From contig NZ_JANUFD010000001.1 of NCBI RefSeq assembly GCF_024807945.1, positions 682,001 through 746,000 of the forward strand: a stretch of DNA of 64,000 bases, in the 5' to 3' direction. The position numbers and the translations under genes are program-made. Below the pieces are notes generated by a model. The model saw only the letters and a list, made by a program, of their open reading frames with translations, did no database searches and had not been told where the DNA came from. This stretch comes from Pseudomonas sp. JUb42. GTDB lineage: Bacteria; Pseudomonadota; Gammaproteobacteria; Pseudomonadales; Pseudomonadaceae. Shown here in pieces: positions 51,642 through 63,797 of the stretch. Each line of letters starts with the position of its first letter. The stretch's first letter is position 1.

Positions 51642-52385
51642 ATGAGCCTGCAAGGTAAAGTTGCATTGGTTACCGGCGCCAGCCGTGGTATCGGTCAAGC
51701 CATCGCCCTGGAACTGGGTCGCAATGGTGCCGTGGTCGTTGGTACAGCCACCTCTGAAGCCGGTGCTGAGCGCATCAGCGCCACCTTCAAGGAAAACGGC
51801 ATCGAAGGCTTCGGCCTGATGCTGGACGTGTGTGACGCGGCCTCTGTGGACGCCACTCTGTCGACTATTCAGGAGCGCGTCGGCGTACCGCTGATTCTGG
51901 TCAATAATGCCGGTATCACCCGCGATAACCTGATGATGCGCATGAAGGACGACGAATGGCATGACGTCGTCAACACCAACCTGAACAGTCTGTTCCGCCT
52001 GTCCAAGGGCGTTTTGCGTGGCATGACCAAGGCGCGCTGGGGGCGGATCATCAGTATCGGCTCCGTGGTAGGTGCCATGGGCAATGCAGGCCAAGTAAAC
52101 TACGCAGCCGCCAAGGCCGGTCTGGAAGGTTTCAGTCGTGCACTGGCTCGTGAAGTGGGTTCGCGTGCCGTTACCGTGAACTCTGTAACACCAGGTTTCA
52201 TCGATACCGACATGACTCGTGAGCTGCCAGAGGCCCAGCGCGAAGCCCTGTTGACCCAGATTCCACTGGGTCGCCTGGGTCAGGCGCAGGAGATCGCCAA
52301 CGTCGTCGCTTTTCTCGCTTCCGAGGGTGCAGGCTACGTGACCGGGGCTACAATCCCAGTCAATGGCGGGATGTACATGAGCTGA
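51642..52385 (+). CDS. fabG: 3-oxoacyl-ACP reductase FabG
   Basis: The 247-residue short-chain dehydrogenase has NADPH motif TGASRGIG near residues 12-19 and the catalytic YAAAK. GGAG precedes the ATG, 15 bases after fabD. Confidence 0.98.
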   Translation: MSLQGKVALVTGASRGIGQAIALELGRNGAVVVGTATSEAGAERISATFKENGIEGFGLMLDVCDAASVDATLSTIQERVGVPLILVNNAGITRDNLMMRMKDDEWHDVVNTNLNSLFRLSKGVLRGMTKARWGRIISIGSVVGAMGNAGQVNYAAAKAGLEGFSRALAREVGSRAVTVNSVTPGFIDTDMTRELPEAQREALLTQIPLGRLGQAQEIANVVAFLASEGAGYVTGATIPVNGGMYMS

Positions 52386-52498
52386 ATGTGACTGCTCGGG
52401 GCAAAAAAATGTCATACGAGCTGTCGGAAAATCCGTTATAAAGCTGCAATCTTTTAATAGGCGGCAGGCCGGTGGAGTCGAAGGCCGAAGCGTTTTGC

Positions 52499-52526
52499 TT
52501 GAAAAGCGTAAAACGTCTTCTATACA
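52499..52526 (+). promoter_or_regulatory. Candidate sigma-70 promoter of acpP
   Basis: TTGAAA (52499-52504) and TATACA (52521-52526) are 16 bases apart in the 193-base fabG-acpP gap. An internal promoter here would allow the high ACP expression needed. Confidence 0.55.
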
Positions 52527-52578
52527 CTTACCCACCGGCCAGCCGCCTGAATTTGTCCACTAGGAGTTTAAATACGGT

Positions 52579-52815
52579 ATGAGCACCATCGAAGAGCGCG
52601 TCAAGAAAATCGTTGCCGAGCAACTTGGCGTCAAGGCTGAAGAAGTCACCAACACTGCTTCTTTCGTTGAAGACCTGGGTGCTGACTCCCTCGATACCGT
52701 TGAGCTGGTAATGGCTCTGGAAGAGGAATTCGAGACTGAAATCCCTGACGAGGAAGCCGAGAAGATCACCACCGTTCAAGCCGCTATCGATTACGTTACT
52801 GCCCACCAGGCGTAA
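52579..52815 (+). CDS. acpP: Acyl carrier protein
   Basis: The 78-residue acidic protein has the phosphopantetheine serine S37 in [24 protein letters not shown] precedes the ATG. It is the acyl carrier of fatty acid synthesis. Confidence 0.99.
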   Translation: MSTIEERVKKIVAEQLGVKAEEVTNTASFVEDLGADSLDTVELVMALEEEFETEIPDEEAEKITTVQAAIDYVTAHQA

Positions 52816-52844
52816 TAGTTTGTAATCGTTGCTTGCTGTCGTGG

Positions 52845-52881
52845 AAAAACCGCACTGCCTTCACCGGCGTGCGGTTTTTTC
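52845..52881 (+). terminator. Terminator/attenuator between acpP and fabF
   Basis: AAAAACCGCAC and GTGCGGTTTTTTC form a stem with a T-run 30 bases after acpP. It probably lowers read-through into fabF relative to acpP. Confidence 0.85.
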
Positions 52882-52928
52882 TTTAAAAACGATGCTTCGT
52901 GTCGTCAATAAGAGAAAAGGAGAGTCCT

Positions 52929-54173
52929 GTGTCGCGTAGACGTGTCGTGGTCACCGGTATGGGTATGCTGACGCCGTTGGGTACGGATGTGCCAAGCACA
53001 TGGCAAGGCATTCTGGCTGGCCGCAGTGGCATTGGCCTGATCGAGCACACAGACCTTTCGGCTTACAGCACCCGTTTTGGCGGTTCGATCAAAGGTTTCA
53101 ACGTTGAAGAGTATCTGGCGCCCAAAGAGGCCCGCCGGCTCGACCTCTTCATCCAGTACGGCCTGGCCGCAAGCTTTCAGGCGGTGCGCAACGCCGGTCT
53201 GGAAGTCACCGATGAGAACCGTGACCGCATTGGCGTTGCCATGGGTTCGGGGATCGGTGGCCTGACCAACATCGAAAACAGCAGCCGTACGCTGCACGAG
53301 CAAGGGCCAGGACGCATTTCGCCGTTCTTCGTGCCGGGCTCGATCATCAACATGATTTCCGGTTTCCTGTCGATCCACCTGGGTGTACAGGGACCAAACT
53401 ACGCCATCGCAACGGCCTGCACGACAGGCACGCATTGCATTGGCATGGCTGCACGCAATATCGCCTACGGCGAAGCCGACGTGATGATTGCCGGTGGTGC
53501 CGAAATGGCCGCCTGTGGTCTGGGCATGGGTGGCTTCGGGGCTTCCCGTGCGCTGTCGACCCGCAACGACGATCCGGCCCGCGCCAGCCGTCCGTGGGAC
53601 AAGGGCCGTGATGGCTTCGTCCTGTCCGACGGTGCCGGTGCCCTGGTTCTCGAAGAACTGGAGCACGCCAAGGCCCGCGGCGCGACCATCTATGCCGAGT
53701 TGATCGGTTTCGGCATGAGCGGCGACGCGTACCACATGACCTCGCCGCCGGAAGATGGCGCCGGTGCTGCACGCTGCATCACCAACGCCATGCGCGATGC
53801 CAAGCTCAACCTTGATCAGGTGCAGTACATCAACGCCCACGGTACTTCGACCCCGGCCGGTGATCTGGCTGAAGCGTCGGCGATCAAGTCGGTGTTCGGC
53901 GATCACGCTTACAAGCTGGCGGTGAGTTCGACCAAGTCCATGACCGGTCACCTGCTCGGCGCTGCCGGTGCGGTAGAGGCCATCATCAGCATCCTGGCGA
54001 TCAACGATCAGGTGGCGCCGCCGACCATCAACCTGGATGAGCCGGATGAAGGCTGCGACCTGGACTTCGTGCCGCACGAAGCGCGCAGGATGCCGATCGA
54101 TGTGGTCATCTCCAACTCCTTCGGTTTTGGCGGGACCAACGGTTCCCTGGTGTTCCGCCGGTTCGCCGAGTGA
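52929..54173 (+). CDS. fabF: 3-oxoacyl-ACP synthase II FabF
   Basis: A GTG at 52929 with AAGGAG upstream gives 414 residues, the family length. The active cysteine is C164 in [13 protein letters not shown], with the histidine motifs [13 protein letters not shown] and [15 protein letters not shown]. It extends acyl chains. Confidence 0.98.
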   Translation: MSRRRVVVTGMGMLTPLGTDVPSTWQGILAGRSGIGLIEHTDLSAYSTRFGGSIKGFNVEEYLAPKEARRLDLFIQYGLAASFQAVRNAGLEVTDENRDRIGVAMGSGIGGLTNIENSSRTLHEQGPGRISPFFVPGSIINMISGFLSIHLGVQGPNYAIATACTTGTHCIGMAARNIAYGEADVMIAGGAEMAACGLGMGGFGASRALSTRNDDPARASRPWDKGRDGFVLSDGAGALVLEELEHAKARGATIYAELIGFGMSGDAYHMTSPPEDGAGAARCITNAMRDAKLNLDQVQYINAHGTSTPAGDLAEASAIKSVFGDHAYKLAVSSTKSMTGHLLGAAGAVEAIISILAINDQVAPPTINLDEPDEGCDLDFVPHEARRMPIDVVISNSFGFGGTNGSLVFRRFAE

Positions 54174-54988
54174 TGTCGAGCTGGATCGACGGTCGTCCTG
54201 CCGACGCCTTGTCGGTCAAGGATCGCGGCCTGGCCTATGGCGATGGTCTGTTCGAGACCATCGCCGTCAGATCGGGGTGGCCATCGCTGTTCGAGCGCCA
54301 TCTGCAGCGTCTCGAACTGGGCTGCCAGCGTCTGGGCATGGCCTTTGATCGCGAGCAGGTCGTTGACGAGTCTTCGCGCTTTGCCGGGCAATTGGGCGAA
54401 GGCGTGATGAAGCTGATCCTCACCCGTGGCGATGGCCAGCGCGGTTATGCGCCACCAGCCGACGCACAGCCGTGCCGAATCCTGCAGGGCAGCCCGACGC
54501 CAACCTACCCGCCTGCTCACGCTGAAGATGGCGTCCGCCTGTTTGCCTGTCGCACCCGTCTGGCCCAGCAGCCGCTGCTGGCCGGGCTCAAGCACCTGAA
54601 TCGCCTGGAACAGGTGCTGGCCCGTGGCGAATGGCAGGACGGCGAGCATGCCGAAGGCCTGATGTGCGACACCGACGACCGGGTGATCGAAGCGGTCTAC
54701 AGCAACCTGTTCCTGGTGCGTGAAGGTCGCCTGCTCACCGCTGATCTGAGCCGCTGCGGCGTGGCAGGGGTGATGCGCGCCGAACTGCTTGATCAGGCCG
54801 ACAAACTCGGGGTCGTTACGGACATCCGCGACCTGGCGTTGTCTGAGCTGGCATCGGCCGACGAAGTGTTTGTGTGCAACAGCGTCTATGGCATCTGGCC
54901 GGTGATTGGTCATGAGCGGCTGAGCTGGCCGGTCGGTCCGCTCACTCGTAAACTACAGGGCATTGCTCGTGCACTTCTGGATATCTGA
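54173..54988 (+). CDS. pabC: Aminodeoxychorismate lyase PabC
   Basis: The 271-residue PLP enzyme of aminotransferase class IV has DRGLAYGDGLFETIAVRSG near residues 17-35 and the catalytic lysine in GLKHLNRLEQVLA. It makes p-aminobenzoate for folate. It overlaps the fabF stop by one base; a GTG one codon earlier is possible. Confidence 0.95.
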   Translation: MSSWIDGRPADALSVKDRGLAYGDGLFETIAVRSGWPSLFERHLQRLELGCQRLGMAFDREQVVDESSRFAGQLGEGVMKLILTRGDGQRGYAPPADAQPCRILQGSPTPTYPPAHAEDGVRLFACRTRLAQQPLLAGLKHLNRLEQVLARGEWQDGEHAEGLMCDTDDRVIEAVYSNLFLVREGRLLTADLSRCGVAGVMRAELLDQADKLGVVTDIRDLALSELASADEVFVCNSVYGIWPVIGHERLSWPVGPLTRKLQGIARALLDI

Positions 54989-54991
54989 TTT

Positions 54992-57777
<2,786 letters not shown>

Positions 57778-57812
57778 ACTCACCGTCATTCGGAACACCT
57801 AAAGGAGATGTA

Positions 57813-58169
57813 ATGAGCCTGCCGCTGAATTCCGGTCCACGTAACGGTATTTTGTCCCTGACCATCAAGGACAAATCCGTGCTCTACGCGGCGTATATGC
57901 CCTTTATCAAGAACGGCGGGCTGTTTATCCCCACCAGCAAAAGCTACAAGCTCGGCGACGAAGTCTTCATGCTGCTCAACCTGATGGACGAGCCGGAAAA
58001 GATTCCGGTAGCCGGCAAGGTCACCTGGATTACTCCGCGCGGTGCCCAGGGTAACCGCGCCGCCGGTGTCGGCGTGCAGTTCAACGACGGCGACAATACC
58101 GCCCGGACCATGATCGAAACCTACCTGGCCGGCGCCCTCAAGTCCGACCGTCCCACCCATACGATGTAG
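57813..58169 (+). CDS. pilZ: Type IV pilus assembly protein PilZ
   Basis: AAAGGAGATGTA precedes the ATG. The 118-residue PilZ-domain protein has LTIKDKSVLYAAYMPFIKNG and lacks the RxxxR c-di-GMP motif, as in the founding P. aeruginosa PilZ. It is required for type IV pilus formation. Confidence 0.96.
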   Translation: MSLPLNSGPRNGILSLTIKDKSVLYAAYMPFIKNGGLFIPTSKSYKLGDEVFMLLNLMDEPEKIPVAGKVTWITPRGAQGNRAAGVGVQFNDGDNTARTMIETYLAGALKSDRPTHTM

Positions 58170-58183
58170 TTGCCATTGCTCCC

Positions 58184-58975
58184 ATGCTTGTAGATTCCCA
58201 TTGTCACCTCGACCGCCTTGACCTCGCCCAGCACGCAGGTTCTCTCGACACTGCCCTGGAGGCCGCCCGGGCCAGGGGTGTCGGACATTTCCTGTGCATA
58301 GGTGTCAGTGCCGATAATGCCGCTGCGGTTCGCGCATTGGCCGATCGCTATGACGATGTGGACTGTTCGGTAGGGATTCATCCGCTGGACGTGCAGCCCC
58401 AGGGCGCTCCGGCCCTGGACTGGCTGTTGCGTGAGCTGGATCACCCGCGAGTAGTGGCCATCGGTGAGACCGGTCTGGATTATCACTACGAGCCGGAAGC
58501 GGCCGAAGTCCAGCAGCAATCCTTCCGTCTGCATCTGCAAGCGGCGAATATCACCGGCAAACCGGTCATCGTGCATACCCGTGGCGCCCGTGCCGACACG
58601 CTGGAGCTGTTGCGTGAAGCGGCCTTGCCTCAGGGTGGCGTGCTGCACTGTTTCACCGAAGACTGGGACATGGCCCGGGCGGCCCTGGACCTGGGCTTTT
58701 ATATTTCCCTGTCGGGTATCGTCACCTTCCGCAATGCTGATGCGCTGCGCGATGTCGCCCGCCAGGTGCCTGCCGATCGCCTGCTGGTGGAAACCGATTC
58801 CCCTTATCTGGCGCCGATTCCCTATCGCGGCAAGCCGAATCTGCCGCAGTACGTGCGCGAAGTCGCCGAGTTCCTGGCGATGTTGCGCGGCGAAAGTTAC
58901 GAGGCCTTTGCCGAGCAGACCACGGAAAACTTCCGTCGTCTGTTCCCCCTGGCCAGGGTCAGCGCCTCTCGCTAA
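58184..58975 (+). CDS. tatD: TatD family metal-dependent DNase
   Basis: The 263-residue TIM-barrel hydrolase has VDSHCHLDRLD, GETGLDYHY, HTRGA and ETDSPYLAPIPYRGKPN metal-binding motifs. It closes the tmk-holB-pilZ unit. Confidence 0.94.
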   Translation: MLVDSHCHLDRLDLAQHAGSLDTALEAARARGVGHFLCIGVSADNAAAVRALADRYDDVDCSVGIHPLDVQPQGAPALDWLLRELDHPRVVAIGETGLDYHYEPEAAEVQQQSFRLHLQAANITGKPVIVHTRGARADTLELLREAALPQGGVLHCFTEDWDMARAALDLGFYISLSGIVTFRNADALRDVARQVPADRLLVETDSPYLAPIPYRGKPNLPQYVREVAEFLAMLRGESYEAFAEQTTENFRRLFPLARVSASR

Positions 58976-58984
58976 ATCGCAGGC

Positions 58985-59022
58985 AAAAAAAACCCGGGTT
59001 CTGGGGGGTGAATCCGGGTTAA
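58985..59022 (-). terminator. Stem-loop after tatD with T-run on the minus strand
   Basis: AACCCGGGTT and its imperfect partner AATCCGGGTT flank a GC-rich loop, with eight A before it. Only leftward transcripts would end in a U-run, although both neighbours are rightward. For tatD it would act as a 3' stabilising hairpin without a U-tail. Confidence 0.5.
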
Positions 59023-59487
59023 GACCATTAGGAGTAAAACAAAGGTACGCTATCCATTGGCACCTTTACTGGCACGTCATTTGGGGGATATGCCGCGCCA
59101 ACGCTGTAAGTATTGGTCAGTATTGGCGGGCGTCCAGTGCCGGGTTGTACGTTTTTTAAACAGATTTGGAATAGCCGGACGGCAATTGTGTGCCGGTTGC
59201 TGTGGTTGAGTTGACTCGGCACATCGCAAACCCGATGCACCTGCCTGAATTGAAATGAGATTCTGTTGTGGGACCGGCTTTCGCCGGGAAACCGCCTTCC
59301 CGGCTAAAGCCGGTCCCACAGATCACACATACCCAACGTTAAACACCATTACAGGAAGGCTGCCGCGATTCCTGCCAACACCTCGCACAAATCCGCAGAA
59401 TGACGGGATATGGTCGGATGATCCGTGCAATTTGCCGCAAGTTAGGCATAATACCCGGCTTCGATTTTGACCCCGACAGACCTCCTT
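59023..59487. other. Intergenic stretch before the TetR gene
   Basis: These 465 bases are AT-richer than average and hold a compact REP (59267-59320). CATAAT at 59447-59452 lies 36 bases before the TetR start and may be its -10. Nothing coding is supported. Confidence 0.45.
59267..59320. repeat. Compact REP hairpin, CCGGCTTTAGCCGGGA family
   Basis: TGTGGGACCGGCTTTCGCCG and CGGCTAAAGCCGGTCCCACA face each other with only about 14 bases between, unlike the 92-base copy at 19547-19638. Confidence 0.85.
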
Positions 59488-60150
59488 ATGCAGAAAGAAC
59501 CTCGCAAGGTCCGTGAGTTTCGTCGCCGCGAGCAGGAAATTCTCGACACCGCACTCAAGCTGTTTCTCGACCAGGGTGAAGACAGTGTCACCGTCGAGAT
59601 GATTGCGGATGCCGTGGGTATCGGCAAAGGCACCATCTACAAGCACTTCAAGTCCAAGGCGGAGATCTATCTGCGCCTGATGCTCGACTACGAGCGTGAT
59701 TTGAATGAGTTGCTGCTGTCTGCCGATGTCGACAAGGACCGCGAATCGCTGTCCCGCGCCTACTTCGAGTTCCGCATGCGCGATCCGCAGCGTTATCGCC
59801 TGTTCGACCGGCTGGAAGAAAAGGTGGTCAAGGGCAATCAGGTGCCGGAGATGGTCGGCGAACTGCACAAGATCCGCGCCTCGAACTTCGAACATCTGAC
59901 CCTGCTGATCAAGGGCCGCATCACCGAAGGCAAGCTCGAAGACGTCCCGCCCTATTTCCACTACTGCGCAGCCTGGGCCCTGGTCCATGGTGCAGTGGCG
60001 CTGTATCACTCGCCGTTCTGGAGTAACGTGCTGGAAGATCAGGAGGGTTTCTTCCAGTTCCTCATGGATATCGGCGTGCGCATGGGCAACAAGCGCAAGC
60101 GTGACCCTGAGGCGATTACCGACGCGGGCCCAACTGCCAGCGACAGTTGA
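59488..60150 (+). CDS. TetR family transcriptional regulator
   Basis: The ATG at 59488 gives 220 residues (MQKEPRKVREFRRREQEILD). The N-terminal helix-turn-helix is typical (VTVEMIADAVGIGKGTIYKH, residues 31-50). The C-terminal ligand domain is not diagnostic. A TTG seven codons upstream is possible. It occupies the PA2957 position after tatD. Confidence 0.9.
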   Translation: MQKEPRKVREFRRREQEILDTALKLFLDQGEDSVTVEMIADAVGIGKGTIYKHFKSKAEIYLRLMLDYERDLNELLLSADVDKDRESLSRAYFEFRMRDPQRYRLFDRLEEKVVKGNQVPEMVGELHKIRASNFEHLTLLIKGRITEGKLEDVPPYFHYCAAWALVHGAVALYHSPFWSNVLEDQEGFFQFLMDIGVRMGNKRKRDPEAITDAGPTASDS

Positions 60151-60240
60151 CGCATTCGCCGACGTGATGGCGCTCGCAAAACGATGCGGGGCGCCATCTG
60201 CGAGGAATATACTCGGGCTTTCCTCGCTTCGGAGTCGACC

Positions 60241-61209
60241 ATGATCGTCGATCGCCAGGGCCGACGCTTTCGCAATCTGCGAGTCAGCCTGACGTCAGCC
60301 TGTAACTACGCCTGTACCTACTGCGTGCCCGACGGCAAGCGGCTGGTTGCTGCCCAGGATGAACTCTCGGCAGATGCGTTGGCGCGTGGTGTGGCGTACC
60401 TGATCGAAGCGGCCGGCATAGAGCGCTTGCGCATTACCGGCGGCGAGCCCTTGGTCAGCCCACGCCTGGAGTCCTTCATGACTCAGGTCGGCGGTCTCGG
60501 ACTGGCGGATATCAGCTTGACCACCAATGGTCAGTTACTGGCGCGTAAGCTGCCAATCCTGCTGGCTGCCGGTATCCGCCGGTTGAATGTTTCCCTCGAT
60601 ACTCTTGATCCCGATGCTTTCCGCCGTATCGCCCGGGGCGGCGACCTGGCCACTGTCCTTGACGGCATGGAGCAGGCGCGGGCCGCAGGCCTGAAGATCA
60701 AGGTCAATATGGTGCCGCTGCGCGGGCAGAACCTGGATCAGGTCATGCCGTTGCTCGATTACTGCCTGGAGCGCGGCTACGAGCTGCGTTTTATCGAGCT
60801 GATGCGCATGGGCCATCTGGCCAGCGATTCCAATGCCTTCCTGCAACAGTTCGTCAGCCTGCAACAACTGCTGGCGCTGATCGGCGAGCGCTATGAATAC
60901 CTGCAGGCCCAGGCGCCCATTGATGCAACTGCGGTGCGTTACCAGATTCCGGGCCAGGGCTTTTTCGGCGTGATCGCCAACGAAAGCGTGCCGTTTTGCC
61001 GGACCTGCTCACGCCTGCGCCTGTCTTCCACGGGCTGGCTGCACGGTTGCCTGTCCTCCAGCAATCGACACTACGTCGGCGATTTGCTCGACAAGCCGCG
61101 GCATCAGGCCTTGCCTGCCTTGCAGCGGCTATTGGTCAAGGCCCTGGGGGACAAGCAGGACGTGGCGTTCTCCGGCGGGGCGACGGTAATGAAGATCATC
61201 GGCGGCTGA
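60241..61209 (+). CDS. moaA: GTP 3',8-cyclase MoaA
   Basis: The ATG at 60241 (GGAG upstream) gives 322 residues. The radical-SAM cluster CNYACTYC (residues 21-28), C-terminal cluster CRTC-N13-C and terminal Gly-Gly of active MoaA are all present. It catalyses the first step of molybdopterin synthesis. Other moa genes are not nearby, so this may be one of two moaA copies in the genome. Confidence 0.93.
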   Translation: MIVDRQGRRFRNLRVSLTSACNYACTYCVPDGKRLVAAQDELSADALARGVAYLIEAAGIERLRITGGEPLVSPRLESFMTQVGGLGLADISLTTNGQLLARKLPILLAAGIRRLNVSLDTLDPDAFRRIARGGDLATVLDGMEQARAAGLKIKVNMVPLRGQNLDQVMPLLDYCLERGYELRFIELMRMGHLASDSNAFLQQFVSLQQLLALIGERYEYLQAQAPIDATAVRYQIPGQGFFGVIANESVPFCRTCSRLRLSSTGWLHGCLSSSNRHYVGDLLDKPRHQALPALQRLLVKALGDKQDVAFSGGATVMKIIGG

Positions 61210-61315
61210 TCATCTGCTGTTACAAGCGTGATACAGCATTCTGCGCAGAGATGGCGCGGAAGCTGCATTAGCAGGCTATTCGCCGGTTTTCCGTCACCGG
61301 TACTTGGAGGGGATA

Positions 61316-61918
61316 ATGCGTAGCCTGGTTTTAGTGCTGGCGCTTTTGGCGTTGAGTGGTTGCATGAGTGTCAGCGACATGGCCGAAGGCACCCGCGATC
61401 AGTTCAGTGATGCAGGGTTGCTCGATCACAGCGATACCCATCGCATCAATAACCTGCGCCTGCAGCCGGACTCCTTTATTTATATCGCCCAGGGCAATTT
61501 CGTGCCCAAAGGCGTCAACTATCCACGCCCCAACGTGATTGCCGAAGAGGCCTTCGACGGCTTTGTCGAGTATTTCCCGATGGTTCGCCGCGCTCCTGGA
61601 CCCATGGGCCTGGAAGAAGCGATGACCCAGGCGCGGGCGGCCGGTGCACATTATCTGTTGTACACCCGCTTCGCCAAATCCGATGACCGCATCGGCAATT
61701 TTGACGAATGGTCCGACCAGGAAGCCCTGGATCGCCTGGGTATCGACAGTGGCGTGATCCAGTTGATGGTGATCGAGACCGGCACCCGCTATCTGATCGA
61801 CAGCGCCCGCATCCATGCCCGTGGCGGATTGCTGACGTTGCACAACACTGCGCCCGAGGATTTGCTTATTCCGCCATTGGAGGATTACGCTCGAATGTTG
61901 CTGGGTATGAGTAAATAA
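61316..61918 (+). CDS. DUF4823 lipoprotein
   Basis: The ATG at 61316 follows GGAGGGG. The 200-residue lipoprotein has lipobox LSGC at residues 15-18 and the DUF4823 body (FDGFVEYFPMVRRAP, AGAHYLLYTRFAKSDDRIGN). Function is unknown. Confidence 0.85.
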   Translation: MRSLVLVLALLALSGCMSVSDMAEGTRDQFSDAGLLDHSDTHRINNLRLQPDSFIYIAQGNFVPKGVNYPRPNVIAEEAFDGFVEYFPMVRRAPGPMGLEEAMTQARAAGAHYLLYTRFAKSDDRIGNFDEWSDQEALDRLGIDSGVIQLMVIETGTRYLIDSARIHARGGLLTLHNTAPEDLLIPPLEDYARMLLGMSK

Positions 61919-61939
61919 TCCCAGAAGGATCTCATAAAA

Positions 61940-61993
61940 TGTGGGACCGGCTTTAGCCGGGAATACGTCTTCCCGGCTAAAGCCGGTCCCACA
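61940..61993. repeat. Compact REP hairpin, CCGGCTTTAGCCGGGA family
   Basis: TGTGGGACCGGCTTTAGCCG and its perfect inverse enclose about 14 bases. It lies 21 bases after the DUF4823 stop and may act as a transcript end. Confidence 0.85.
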
Positions 61994-62031
61994 GAAAGGC
62001 GTTGTGCTATTCAATCTGATAGGAGTCAGGC

Positions 62032-62592
62032 ATGACTGGTCCGGGCAAGGCCAACGATCTGTTCGCACAAATTCCCAAGTCCAAAGGGCTGCCGCCCGTG
62101 CATTTGTGGAACCCGGAATTCTGCGGCGATATCGATATGCGTATCGCCCGCGACGGCACCTGGTACTACCTGGGCACGCCGATCGGCCGCAAACCCATGG
62201 TGCGGCTGTTCTCCACCATCATGCGTCGCGATGACGATGACTATTTCCTCATTACTCCCGTAGAAAAAGTCCGTATTCGGGTCGACGACGCGCCTTTCGT
62301 GGCCGTCAGCCTCGAGGTGGAAGGGCAGGGTGAGCAGCAAATATTGCGCTTTACCACCAATGTCGAGGACCTGACCGAAGCGGGCCCTGAGCACCGCCTG
62401 CGCGTCGTCACTGACCTCCAGACCCAGGAACCGGCACCCTATATTCATGTGCGCGCCAATCTTGAGGCGCTTATTCATCGCAACGTGTTCTATCAGTTGG
62501 TCGAGCTGGCGGTCTCCCGGGAAATCGACGGGCAGCGCTGGCTGGGTGTCTGGAGTCATGGCGATTTTTTCCCCATCGGGCTTGAACCCTGA
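62032..62592 (+). CDS. DUF1285 family protein
   Basis: The 186-residue soluble protein has the DUF1285 features ([40 protein letters not shown]). TAGGAG precedes the ATG. No enzymatic motif was recognised; function is unknown. Confidence 0.88.
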   Translation: MTGPGKANDLFAQIPKSKGLPPVHLWNPEFCGDIDMRIARDGTWYYLGTPIGRKPMVRLFSTIMRRDDDDYFLITPVEKVRIRVDDAPFVAVSLEVEGQGEQQILRFTTNVEDLTEAGPEHRLRVVTDLQTQEPAPYIHVRANLEALIHRNVFYQLVELAVSREIDGQRWLGVWSHGDFFPIGLEP

Positions 62593-62686
62593 TGAGTCCG
62601 CGGCAGGCCAGCAAAGCCAAGCCTCGATTGCCTGCCTGTGATGTGGCGAGTAAAGTGCCGCTCCCTGTTTTTCCTGAGGTTTTTGC

Positions 62687-63697
62687 ATGAGTCAGTCCTT
62701 TGATATCGCCGTGATCGGCGCCACCGGTACTGTCGGCGAAAACATCGTCCAGATTCTTGAAGAGCGTGACTTCCCGGTTGGCCAGTTGCATTTACTGGCC
62801 AGTATCGAGTCCGCCGGACAATCCGTGCCGTATCGCGGCAAGAATGTGCGGGTGCGTGAGGTCAACGAGTTCGATTTCAGTAAGGTCGCCCTGGCGTTCT
62901 TCGCAGCAGGCCCGGCGATCAGCCTCAGCTACGTTGAACGTGCGATGGCGGCGGGGTGTGCAGTCATCGATTTGTCGGGCGCTTTGCCGGTGGCTCAGGC
63001 GCCGAATCTGGTGCCGGAAGTGAACGCCGAACGCCTGTCGACCATGAGCAAACCCGCGCAGGTTGCCAGCCCCAGCGCGTCGGCGATTGCGGTGGCCATG
63101 GCGTTGGCTCCGCTGCGTGGCCTGTTGGATATCCAGCACATCAGCGTCACGGCGTGCCTGGCAGTATCGAGCCAGGGGCGCGAAGGGGTGTCGGAACTGG
63201 CCCGGCAAACTACCGAATTGTTGAATGTCCGTCCCCTTGAACCGCGTTTCTTTGATCGGCAAATGGCCTTTAACCTGCTGGCTCAAGTGGGCACGCCGGA
63301 CGAGCAGGGTCATGTGCCGCTGGAAAAACGTCTGGTTGCGGAGTTGCGCGAGTTGCTCGCACTGCCTTTACTGAAGGTTTCTGTGTCCTGCATTCAGGCC
63401 CCGGTATTTTTTGGCGACAGCTTTACTGTCGCGGTTCAGTCGGCGGTCGCCGTTGACCTGCCTGCAGTGAACGCCGCGCTTGAGGCCGCACCGGGAATCG
63501 AGCTGGTGGATGCGGGGGATTATCCGACGGCAGTGGGTGATGCAGTGGGTCAGGACGTGGTCTATGTGGGGCGCGTTCGGGCGGGTATTGATGACGCTGC
63601 GCAACTTAATTTGTGGCTTGCGTCTGATAATGTTCGCAAAGGTGCCGCTCTAAACGCTGTGCAGCTCGCCGAATTGTTGATAAAAGGCTATGTGTAA
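62687..63697 (+). CDS. Aspartate-semialdehyde dehydrogenase-like protein without catalytic cysteine (Usg/PA3116 type)
   Basis: The 336-residue protein has the NADP-binding start IAVIGATGTVGENIVQILEE and the ASADH fold. The active-site PNC of true enzymes is replaced by P129-S130-A131 (VASPSASAIAVA), so it cannot form the thioester intermediate. E. coli Usg and P. aeruginosa PA3116 are comparable, and fimV follows here as in P. aeruginosa. A non-catalytic role is likely. Confidence 0.88.
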   Translation: MSQSFDIAVIGATGTVGENIVQILEERDFPVGQLHLLASIESAGQSVPYRGKNVRVREVNEFDFSKVALAFFAAGPAISLSYVERAMAAGCAVIDLSGALPVAQAPNLVPEVNAERLSTMSKPAQVASPSASAIAVAMALAPLRGLLDIQHISVTACLAVSSQGREGVSELARQTTELLNVRPLEPRFFDRQMAFNLLAQVGTPDEQGHVPLEKRLVAELRELLALPLLKVSVSCIQAPVFFGDSFTVAVQSAVAVDLPAVNAALEAAPGIELVDAGDYPTAVGDAVGQDVVYVGRVRAGIDDAAQLNLWLASDNVRKGAALNAVQLAELLIKGYV

Positions 63698-63718
63698 AAG
63701 ATACTTGGCAACAATTTG

Positions 63719-63731
63719 TAGAATCATTCTA
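63719..63731. promoter_or_regulatory. Perfect 13-bp palindrome in the fimV upstream region
   Basis: TAGAAT-C-ATTCTA lies 67-79 bases before the fimV ATG, just upstream of a TTGACA at 63734-63739. It may be an operator, though no convincing -10 was found. Confidence 0.3.
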
Positions 63732-63797
63732 GCTTGACACCCACTAGCAGGATTTACCTCCTCGGCTGCCGGGGAATTTTTGAACAAGGGATGGGCT

